Positions 7,898 through 14,362 of a stretch of 43,189 nucleotides of DNA are shown here, in pieces (position 1 is the first letter of the stretch; the number at the start of each line of letters is the position of its first letter). The DNA is taken from positions 1 to 43,189 of the forward strand of contig PUJZ01000032.1 in assembly GCA_003550345.1 (NCBI GenBank), written 5' to 3'. This DNA is from Methanomassiliicoccaceae archaeon. Lineage in GTDB: Archaea; Thermoplasmatota; Thermoplasmata; Methanomassiliicoccales; Methanomethylophilaceae. The notes under the pieces were generated by a model, which ran no database searches, was not told the DNA's origin, and was given only the letters and a program-made list of their open reading frames with translations. The position numbers and the translations under genes were made by a program.

Positions 7898-9349
7898 TCA
7901 GCCCTTGATGACCGCCAACGGACGCAGCTTGGCCACCTTCGCCGTGAGGCCGGCGCCCGAGACCACGTCCACCACCTGGTCGATGTCCTTGTAGGCCTGG
8001 GGCGCCTCCTCCACCGTGCCCTCCCGCGATCCGCTTCGCAGCAGGACCCCCCGGCCCTTCATGTCGCCCCGCACCGATTCGGCGCTGATGCTGGACATGG
8101 CCTTCTTGCGGGAGAGCCTGCGGCCGGCGCCGTGGCAGCAGGAGCCGAAGCTTAGCTCCATCGCCGCCGGGAGGCCGACCATCACATGGGTGCCCGCCCC
8201 CATGTCCCCGGGGACGATCACCGGCTGGCCTGTCCCCCTCAGCTCCATCGGCAGCTCGGGATGGCCGGCGGGGAATGCGCGGGTGGCGCGCTTGCGGTGG
8301 ACCATCGCCCCCCTTCTCCGCCCCTCGACGATGTGCTCCTCCATCTTGGCAATGTTGTGCGCCACATCGTAGACCAGGCCCATCCCCAGGGACTCAGGGT
8401 CCTCGCCCAGGACCTTGGCGAAGGACTCCCTGACCCAATGGGTGATCATCTGCCGGTTGGCCCAGGCGTAGTTGGCGGCGCAGCACATCGCCCCATAGTA
8501 GGAGCGGCCCTCCTCCGAGTCCACCGGTGCGCAGGCCAGCTGACGGTCGGGCAGTCCGATTCCGCTCTGCCGCACCGACCTCTCCATCACCTGGAGGTAA
8601 TCGCTGGCCACCTGGTGCCCCAGGCCGCGGGAGCCGCAGTGGACGGTCACGGTGACGGCCCCCTCCTCGAGGCCGAGGGCCTCGGCCGTCCTTACGTCGA
8701 AGACCTGGTCGACGCAGTCCAATTCCAGGAAGTGGTTCCCTGAGCCCAGCGACCCCAGCTGGGGGGCGCCCCGCTTCCTCGCCTTGTCGCCGACGGCGGA
8801 GGGGTCCGCCCCCTCCATGCGCCCGCCGTTCTCGGTGCGGGGGAGGTCGCCATCCCATCCGTAGCCGCGCTCCACGGCCCAGGCCGAGCCCTGCGTCAGC
8901 AGCTCCTCCATCTCCGCCTCGCTGAGCCTCCCCGAGCCCTTCGACCCCAGGCCGGAGGGTATGTCGGAGTAGAGGCTGTCGACGAGCCGGGGCAGCAGCG
9001 GGCGAACGTCCTCCTCCCGGAGCGAGGTCCTGATGACCCTGACGCCGCAGTTTATGTCGAAGCCTATCCCCCCTGGCGATATGACGCCCTCATCGAGGTC
9101 CATGGCGGCGACGCCGCCGATGGGGAACCCGTACCCCCAATGTATGTCGGGCATCGCCAGCGAGTCCCCCAGTATCCCCGGGAGGCAGGCCACGTTGGCC
9201 GCCTGCTCGAGGGAGTCGTCGGCCCTGATGTCGGGGACCATGCCCTCCGAGGCGAAGACCACGGCATCGGTGCGCATGCATCCTTTATGGGACCGGGGGA
9301 TCCTCCAGCGGAACTCGTCGATCCTTCGTAGCTCTCCTTTCCAAGCCAT
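7898..9349 (-). CDS. rtcB: RtcB tRNA-splicing / RNA ligase
   Basis: This 483-residue protein is a full-length RtcB, the GTP- and Mn-dependent ligase that joins 2',3'-cyclic-phosphate and 5'-OH RNA ends after tRNA intron removal. Visible motifs are GGIGFDINCGVR (metal-binding D and C), LGSLGSGNHFLE, HCGSRGLGHQ and HGAGRRLSR, whose histidine is the guanylation site. The frame stays open upstream across tRNA-His, but the family starts with M-x-WKGEL. ATG 9349 follows a GGGTGA Shine-Dalgarno site by 4 nt, so that start was chosen. A TATA-like CATTTATAT lies at 9380-9388 between the gene and the tRNA. The stop directly abuts that of the HD gene. Confidence 0.95.
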   Translation of the reverse strand: MAWKGELRRIDEFRWRIPRSHKGCMRTDAVVFASEGMVPDIRADDSLEQAANVACLPGILGDSLAMPDIHWGYGFPIGGVAAMDLDEGVISPGGIGFDINCGVRVIRTSLREEDVRPLLPRLVDSLYSDIPSGLGSKGSGRLSEAEMEELLTQGSAWAVERGYGWDGDLPRTENGGRMEGADPSAVGDKARKRGAPQLGSLGSGNHFLELDCVDQVFDVRTAEALGLEEGAVTVTVHCGSRGLGHQVASDYLQVMERSVRQSGIGLPDRQLACAPVDSEEGRSYYGAMCCAANYAWANRQMITHWVRESFAKVLGEDPESLGMGLVYDVAHNIAKMEEHIVEGRRRGAMVHRKRATRAFPAGHPELPMELRGTGQPVIVPGDMGAGTHVMVGLPAAMELSFGSCCHGAGRRLSRKKAMSSISAESVRGDMKGRGVLLRSGSREGTVEEAPQAYKDIDQVVDVVSGAGLTAKVAKLRPLAVIKG

Positions 9350-9400
9350 GCTGTCACCCATCAGGCAATGCGCGGGAATGATATAAATGTGGAAGGCGGG

Positions 9401-9478
9401 TGGGGCCGGGACCGGGATTTGAACCCGAGTCTGGGGATCCACAGTCCCCGAGGATAACCAGGCTACCCTACCCCGGCC
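9401..9478 (-). tRNA. tRNA-His (anticodon GTG)
   Basis: The minus strand folds into a standard cloverleaf: acceptor GCCGGGG paired with TCCCGGC, anticodon stem GGGGA/TCCCC with loop CTGTGGA, and T loop TTCAAAT. The anticodon GTG reads histidine. As expected for tRNA-His, an extra G is encoded at position -1 (base 9478) and the discriminator is C73. CCA is also encoded (9401-9403). No intron is seen. A TATA-like TTTATTTA lies at about 9505-9513. Confidence 0.95.
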
Positions 9479-9586
9479 ATGGGTGTTGATGGCAACGCAT
9501 ACCCCTAAATAAACCTTTCCGAAAAGCGCTGGCATGCTGAACGGGAGGGTGAAAACGTTAATAGCGGCGATGGCGATAGGCGGGGC

Positions 9587-10498
9587 ATGAAGAGGGACCT
9601 CATATCGGTCATGGACATCGCCGACGAGATCCATGAGCTGCTGGACCTCGCCGCCCGCTTGAAGAGGGAGCGCGGCGCCCACGAGAGGCCGTTGGAGGGC
9701 AAGACCCTGGCGATGATTTTCGAGAAGTCCAGCACGCGCACCAGGGTGTCCTTCGAGCTGGCGATGACCGAATTGGGAGGTCACGCCATGTTCCTGGGCG
9801 CCCAGGACATGCAGCTCGGGCGCGGCGAGACGGTGGCCGACACCGCCAAGGTCCTCAGCCGCTACGTCCATGGCATCATGTACCGGGCGCGCAGCAACCA
9901 GATGATGCGCGAGCTGGCGGCGAACGCCACCGTGCCGGTGATCAGCGGCCTGGACGACCTGGAGCATCCCTGCCAGGCCTTGGCGGACCTCCTGACCGTC
10001 AAGGAGAGGAAGGGGGGCCTCCAGGGGCTGAAAATGGTCTACATGGGCGACGGGAACAACGTCTGCAACTCGCTGATGCTGGCGGCCGGGGCCGCCGGCA
10101 TGGAGATGGCCGCCTGCACCCCGGAGGGCAGGATGCCTGACGCCGCCATAGGGGAGAAGGCCGCCGCCCTGGCCGGGAGGAACGGCGGCAGCATCTCATT
10201 CTGCCACGACCCCCGCGAGGCCGCCCTGGGAGCCGACGTCCTCTACACCGATGTCTGGGTTTCGATGGGCGACGACACCGACAGCGTTATGGCGCGATCG
10301 ATATTCGCGCCCTATTCCATCGACGAGGGCATGCTGGCCCTGGCCGCCGAGGACGCCATCGTCCTCCACTGCCTCCCCGCCCACCGCGGCGAGGAGATCT
10401 CCGCGGCGGTGATGGACGGGGCGCAGAGCGCGGTGTTCGACCAGGCGGAGAACCGCCTGCATGCGCAGAAGGCGGTGCTGCACCGGCTCCTCAGATGA
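9587..10498 (+). CDS. argF: Ornithine carbamoyltransferase
   Basis: This 303-residue enzyme transfers the carbamoyl group from carbamoyl phosphate to ornithine to make citrulline in arginine synthesis. The carbamoyl-phosphate site STRTRVSFE (near residues 47-55), HPCQALADLLT (near 127-137) and the ornithine-binding HCLPAHRGEE (near 263-272) are all intact, and the length is normal. A TATA-like TTAATAG (9558-9564) lies about 26 nt before the ATG, so the mRNA is probably leaderless. It is a single gene; its last 8 bp overlap the end of the convergent RecJ-like gene. Confidence 0.95.
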   Translation: MKRDLISVMDIADEIHELLDLAARLKRERGAHERPLEGKTLAMIFEKSSTRTRVSFELAMTELGGHAMFLGAQDMQLGRGETVADTAKVLSRYVHGIMYRARSNQMMRELAANATVPVISGLDDLEHPCQALADLLTVKERKGGLQGLKMVYMGDGNNVCNSLMLAAGAAGMEMAACTPEGRMPDAAIGEKAAALAGRNGGSISFCHDPREAALGADVLYTDVWVSMGDDTDSVMARSIFAPYSIDEGMLALAAEDAIVLHCLPAHRGEEISAAVMDGAQSAVFDQAENRLHAQKAVLHRLLR

Positions 10499-11891
10499 GC
10501 TGGGAGGCCACGATGTCCTCCATGACCTCCAGGAATCGCTCCTCGGAGCCGCTCGGAATGGTGGCCCCGGCGGCGATGTCGTGGCCGCCGCCGTAGCCGC
10601 CCACCAGGCCGGCGGCGATGTTCACCGCCTTGGCCAGGTCGAGCCCGCGGGAGACCAGGCCGCGGTGCCCGCGGGCGGAGACCTTCACCTCCCCGTCGCC
10701 GGCGTCGGCGAAGGCGATCATGGGTATGTCCCTCCTGACGCCGTCGCTGCCCAGCAGCATGCCCGCCACGATGCCCACGATGGTCTCCCTTATCTCACCG
10801 CCGGAATGGAAGAACTGCACCCATCCCCGCTCTTGGACCATGTTCCTCTCCCGGACCATGCCGATGGCCTGCGAGAGCTGGCGCCGATGCTCGTCGCGGT
10901 TCGACTTGGCATCTGCAAGGCCCCGCGGGTCGCGGAGGCATATCCTGACGCCGGTGGCGGCGTCCTCGTAGCGTCCGCAGGAGTTCAGCAGGGTGGCGAA
11001 CTCCTTGACGTCGCGCAGCTCGGTGCCCTCCTCCTCCAGCGGCAGGTCGTAGACCTCCCCGAGGAAGCCCTCGGCCTCCTCGCCCTCGACAAGCGCCAGA
11101 AGGTCGGCGGTGAGCAGCTCCCTCTCCGCCGGCCGGAGATCGGCCCAGGTCCTCTTGGCGCTTCCCTCCCTGAGCTTGATGCCCCTGTCGCTGAGGAAGC
11201 GCACGCAGGCGGGGCTGTCCGAGGTCAGGCCCGGCAGGCGGGGCTCGTTGCAGTACTGCAGGAGCTGCGGCAGGGGGCGGGTTATCCTGCCGAATATCCT
11301 GAGGTCCCTCCCCACCTCGATGCTGCCGCGGTCCACCGCGTCGGCGAGTATGCTGCGGTTGAGGCCGGTGAGGGCCCCGTGCGAGTCCTGGAAGTCACCG
11401 GCGGCGCCCACGATGGCCAGATGGGCCCATTGGCGGTTGCGCTCGTCCATGGCCCTCGCCACCAGGTAGGTGACGCCGGCCCCGCATATCTCCGAGGAGC
11501 CGTCGACGCCGTGCTCATGGGGGTTGACATGGTGCACGTCGGGGAAGCTCAGCAGACTGGTCTGACCGTTCCTCCAGGCGGGGTCGACGGCATGATGGTC
11601 GCTCACCACCAGGCCGTCGCGTCGGAACCGCGACATGTAGCCGCTGCCCAGGTCCACCAGCCATACCAGCTCGGCGTCGCAGGAGTCGATGCTCGCCACC
11701 GACTCATCGTCAAGCTTCTTGAGGAAATGGGACCGGTGCTCGATGCCCGCCAGCTCCAGGGCGGCGCTGGCTATGGCGGCGGAGCAGATGCCGTCGGCGT
11801 CTATGTGGGCCACTATCGCCACCGATGAGGCCCTCTTGATGCGGTCCGCCGCCGCCCGGGCGGCCGTCAGCAGGCCCTTCTCCGACCTCAT
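10491..11891 (-). CDS. RecJ-like DHH-family phosphoesterase / exonuclease
   Basis: This 466-residue protein has an N-terminal DHH domain (VAIVAHIDADGICSAAIA near residues 25-42, VVSDHHAVD near 100-108) and a C-terminal DHHA1 domain with GGYGGGHDIAAGA near 440. This is the layout of archaeal RecJ-like nucleases (GAN or RecJ/Cdc45 relatives), which are Mn-dependent single-strand exonucleases linked to the replisome. The DHH and GGGH motifs are intact, so it is probably active. ATG 11891 was chosen: it overlaps the stop of the YprB-like gene (ATGA) and has GGGGAGG just upstream. The exact substrate polarity cannot be read from sequence. Confidence 0.85.
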   Translation of the reverse strand: MRSEKGLLTAARAAADRIKRASSVAIVAHIDADGICSAAIASAALELAGIEHRSHFLKKLDDESVASIDSCDAELVWLVDLGSGYMSRFRRDGLVVSDHHAVDPAWRNGQTSLLSFPDVHHVNPHEHGVDGSSEICGAGVTYLVARAMDERNRQWAHLAIVGAAGDFQDSHGALTGLNRSILADAVDRGSIEVGRDLRIFGRITRPLPQLLQYCNEPRLPGLTSDSPACVRFLSDRGIKLREGSAKRTWADLRPAERELLTADLLALVEGEEAEGFLGEVYDLPLEEEGTELRDVKEFATLLNSCGRYEDAATGVRICLRDPRGLADAKSNRDEHRRQLSQAIGMVRERNMVQERGWVQFFHSGGEIRETIVGIVAGMLLGSDGVRRDIPMIAFADAGDGEVKVSARGHRGLVSRGLDLAKAVNIAAGLVGGYGGGHDIAAGATIPSGSEERFLEVMEDIVASQLI

Positions 11892-12646
11892 GGCCTCCCC
11901 TCCGTGGTGGCCTTCTCCAGCAGGGAGCACACCCTTTCCGCCACCGGTCTGAGGTTCTCGGTGTCGGCGCGGTTGTATTCAAGAAGGGTGTCGAGTGAGC
12001 TCCGGCACCCCCTCTTCCATCGCTTCCACAGCAGCACCGCCTCCCTGCCGTCCATCTCCGCTATGCCGTCCGCCCTCCGCAGGCCCAGGGCCCCCTCCAC
12101 CGCCTTGAGGCCCCCGCAGAGCCCGGCGCGGCGACCGGCGAAGCGCAGGTCGAGGTGGGGGATGTCCAGGTCCAGGGAGGGGAACTCGGCGGCGAGGACG
12201 GGCAGGTCGAAGCAGCTGCCGTTGAAGGTCACCAGCATGGACGCCCCCTCCAGCGACTCGGCGACGGAGCAGGCGTCCAGGTCCTGGTCCGAGACCATCG
12301 CCCGGGTCCCGCCGGGCCCGTGGACGCCCACCACCGTCACCGAGCAGCCGGGCCCGAGGCCGTCGGTCTCGATGTCCAGGAAGGCGGCGTCCTCCTTGAA
12401 GGCGCCGTAGAGCCTCCACGACTCGTTGCGGGGGAGCATCGAGGCCAGCCGGCGGGAGTCCCGCTGTTCGAGGGCGAGCCCGGCCTCACCGATCACCCGG
12501 TCGCATGACTCCTTGCGGTGAACGGACATGCCGGGTGCGGACGGCCGCGCCAGGAACTCGTCCCAGTCCGCTATGCCCTCGCGCCATAGGGCCCTCTCCC
12601 GGGCGGCGCCCACCGAGGGAAGGATGAGGAAGCTCCTCCTGATCAT
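11888..12646 (-). CDS. YprB-like RNase H-fold exonuclease
   Basis: This 252-residue protein matches the YprB/RNase_H_2 group of DEDD exonucleases: FLDIETDG near residues 96-103, VTFNGSCFDLPVL near 145-157, a second acidic strand IPHLDLRF near 170, and YNRADTENL near 231-239. The acidic residues that bind the two metals are present. It is co-transcribed with the RecJ-like nuclease (ATGA overlap), suggesting joint DNA or RNA processing. The frame extends to 13258, but that part is antisense to the phosphoesterase gene. The start at ATG 12646 sits about 28 nt after a TATA-like GTATAC at 12672-12677. Confidence 0.8.
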   Translation of the reverse strand: MIRRSFLILPSVGAARERALWREGIADWDEFLARPSAPGMSVHRKESCDRVIGEAGLALEQRDSRRLASMLPRNESWRLYGAFKEDAAFLDIETDGLGPGCSVTVVGVHGPGGTRAMVSDQDLDACSVAESLEGASMLVTFNGSCFDLPVLAAEFPSLDLDIPHLDLRFAGRRAGLCGGLKAVEGALGLRRADGIAEMDGREAVLLWKRWKRGCRSSLDTLLEYNRADTENLRPVAERVCSLLEKATTEGRP

Positions 12647-12671
12647 CGTCAGCAAGGATGCCGCGGTCCGA

Positions 12672-12709
12672 TGTATACCTTTTCCTGTGCCTCCGATAAG
12701 AGTATATCC
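12672..12709. promoter_or_regulatory. Back-to-back TATA boxes for the YprB-like and phosphoesterase genes
   Basis: GTATAC at 12672-12677 serves the minus strand (start 12646) and AGTATATCC at 12701-12709 serves the plus strand (start 12731). Both spacings are 26-28 nt, the distance expected for leaderless archaeal mRNAs. They decide the start codon of both genes. Confidence 0.55.
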
Positions 12710-12730
12710 CCCTTCAGCCTGGTCGCAGGC

Positions 12731-13456
12731 ATGAGGAGCGTCGAGGCCTCCCCCCGGCTTCGCCTGAACCATGACAGGACCCTGAGCATGGAGGGAGGAA
12801 GGACACTGGTGGTCGCGGACCTGCACCTGGGCTACGAGGACGCGCTGGAAGGCGACGGCCTCCACCTGCCGCGCACCCATACCATGGGCCTCATGGGGGA
12901 GCTCCTCGGCGCCATCGAGAGGCAGGGGGCGGAGAGGGTGGTGGTCCTCGGCGACGTGAAGCACGATTTCCACCGCGGACGCTGGGAGTGCCGCGACGAC
13001 GTGCGGGCGGTGATCTCGATGATAAGCGAGTGCTGCGACTGCGTCATCGTCCGCGGCAACCACGACAACTACATCCAGAGCATAGTCGCAGGGCTCGAGG
13101 CGGAGGTGGTGGACAGCATCGACATAGACGGCCACCGCCTCGAGCACGGCCATGCGTCCAGCGTCCAACGCCCGCTCATCATCGGCCATGAGCATCCTTC
13201 GGTGAGGCTCTTCGACCGCGTCGGAGGCTTCGTGAAGATACCCTGCTTCCTGCATCATCCCGTCGAGGGGGTGACGGTGCTGCCCGCATTCAGCCCCATG
13301 GCGCCCGGCAACGACCTCTGCAACGGCCTGCGCCCGGAGCTCTTCTCCCCCGCTCTCGCGGGCAGGGGGGGAGAGGGATTCTCGGTCTTCGGCTGCTCCG
13401 ACATAGGCATCCTGCCGCTAGGGTCCCTGGAGGAGATAAGGTCGATGCGCTTTTAA
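12731..13456 (+). CDS. Calcineurin-like metallophosphoesterase
   Basis: This 241-residue protein has the complete two-metal phosphoesterase motif set: VADLHLGYE (D-x-H), VVLGDVKHDF (GD), VIVRGNHDNY (GNHD) and late histidines in LIIGHEHPS. It belongs to the small archaeal group related to MJ0037 and the SbcD nuclease domain. The substrate is unknown, and a nuclease or phosphodiesterase role is possible given the divergent nuclease pair next door. An earlier in-frame ATG at 12671 exists, but the TATA-like sequence at 12701-12709 makes ATG 12731 the probable leaderless start. Confidence 0.85.
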   Translation: MRSVEASPRLRLNHDRTLSMEGGRTLVVADLHLGYEDALEGDGLHLPRTHTMGLMGELLGAIERQGAERVVVLGDVKHDFHRGRWECRDDVRAVISMISECCDCVIVRGNHDNYIQSIVAGLEAEVVDSIDIDGHRLEHGHASSVQRPLIIGHEHPSVRLFDRVGGFVKIPCFLHHPVEGVTVLPAFSPMAPGNDLCNGLRPELFSPALAGRGGEGFSVFGCSDIGILPLGSLEEIRSMRF

Positions 13457-13476
13457 GGACCCAGGACAATTATCTT

Positions 13477-13498
13477 ACAATCGTTAAATATTATATTT
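13477..13498 (+). promoter_or_regulatory. AT-rich block shared with the mcr upstream region
   Basis: ACAATCGTT (13477-13485), three bases, then TATTATATTT (13489-13498) recur upstream of mcrB as ACAATCGTT (21885-21893), five bases, then TATTATATTT (21899-21908). ACAATCG also occurs at 16353-16359, ahead of mtbA. The block contains TTAAATA, which could itself be a TATA box giving a start near 13512. Confidence 0.5.
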
Positions 13499-13500
13499 CT

Positions 13501-13521
13501 ATGGATGCTACATCCATCCAT
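13501..13521 (+). promoter_or_regulatory. 21-bp partly palindromic element upstream of the corrinoid gene
   Basis: The element reads ATGGA, five bases, then CATCCATCCAT. Its first 17 bases are a perfect palindrome (ATGGATG-CTA-CATCCAT). It ends 7 bp before the TATA-like TTTATTAA (13529-13536), a common place for archaeal activators to bind. The same element, inverted but with the same 7-bp spacing to TTTAT, lies upstream of mcrB (21972-21992). If the alternative TATA at about 13484 is used, it would instead cover the transcription start and act as an operator. Confidence 0.6.
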
Positions 13522-13584
13522 AAAAGCCTTTATTAATTTAGCACCGATACTTAGCGTAACATTGTTTCATGGAGGAACGTGTAA

Positions 13585-14229
13585 ATGAGTGCGGAAATGG
13601 ACAAGCTAATCGACATAGTAGTGACTGGAAAGATAAAAGAGGCCAAGGACGCCACCCAGGCGGCTCTGGACGCCGGACACACAGCCTTCGAGATAGTCTT
13701 CGACGGCCTGGCGGCCGCCATGGACATCGTCGGCGAGAAGTACGCCAACAAGGAGTACTTCCTGCCCCAGGTCCTTCTGTCTGCGAACACCCTGTACCAG
13801 GGCCTGAACATCGTTCTGCCCATGCTCAAGGAGTCCGGAGAGGGCGGCGACAAGGGGACATGCGTCATCGGCGTCGTCGAGGGCGATGTGCACGACATCG
13901 GCAAGAACATCTGCAAGGCCCTGATCACCGGCACCGGCATGGACGTCCACGACATGGGGAAGGACGTGCCCATGAAGGACTTCCTGCAGAAGGCCAAGGA
14001 CGAGAACGCTGACATCATCGCCGAGTCCACCCTGATGACCCCCACGCTGGACGGCATGAAGCAGATGGAGAAGATGCTCAAGGAGGAGGGCCTGAAGGGC
14101 AAGATCAAGACCATGATCGGCGGCGGCGCCACCTCCAAGGAGTTCGCCGACCAGATCGGCGCGGACGCCTGGACCTACGACGCTGTCGAGTGCTCCAAGG
14201 TGGCCACCCAGATAATCAAGGACCGTTAG
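13585..14229 (+). CDS. Methyltransferase corrinoid protein (MtbC/MttC/MtaC type)
   Basis: This 214-residue protein carries the corrinoid cofactor that shuttles methyl groups from a substrate methyltransferase to a methylcobamide:CoM methyltransferase. It has an N-terminal four-helix cap (about residues 1-85) and a Rossmann B12-binding domain with GDVHDIGKN, whose His103 is the lower cobalt ligand. STLMT, GGGA and the C-terminal AWTYDA match the family. Length is normal. ATG 13585 follows GGAGGAA (13571-13577) by 7 nt. The stop is TAG, which is notable if the organism uses pyrrolysine. The substrate cannot be told from sequence because no B-type partner gene is adjacent. Confidence 0.9.
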   Translation: MSAEMDKLIDIVVTGKIKEAKDATQAALDAGHTAFEIVFDGLAAAMDIVGEKYANKEYFLPQVLLSANTLYQGLNIVLPMLKESGEGGDKGTCVIGVVEGDVHDIGKNICKALITGTGMDVHDMGKDVPMKDFLQKAKDENADIIAESTLMTPTLDGMKQMEKMLKEEGLKGKIKTMIGGGATSKEFADQIGADAWTYDAVECSKVATQIIKDR

Positions 14230-14362
14230 ACGGCGAACCTCGCCCAGGTCCGATCAAACCCCTTACCTCATTTTCATCATATCCTTACGTTGGGTCCACC
14301 TCCGGGCCGCGGGCTCAAGTTTTTTATCTTTACGATTGTTTCAGGGCAGGGGGCAAGAGATC

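Noticed and set aside
9350-9967. N-terminal extension of RtcB by about 200 residues
   Set aside because: The extension runs across tRNA-His and antisense to argF; the family start and Shine-Dalgarno site place the start at 9349.
12647-13258. N-terminal extension of the YprB-like exonuclease
   Set aside because: It is antisense to the phosphoesterase gene and lies beyond a good TATA box for ATG 12646.
13501-13517. Palindrome as a transcription terminator of the phosphoesterase gene
   Set aside because: Only a 7-bp stem without a following T-run, and its shared position relative to TATA with the mcr site fits a regulatory role better.
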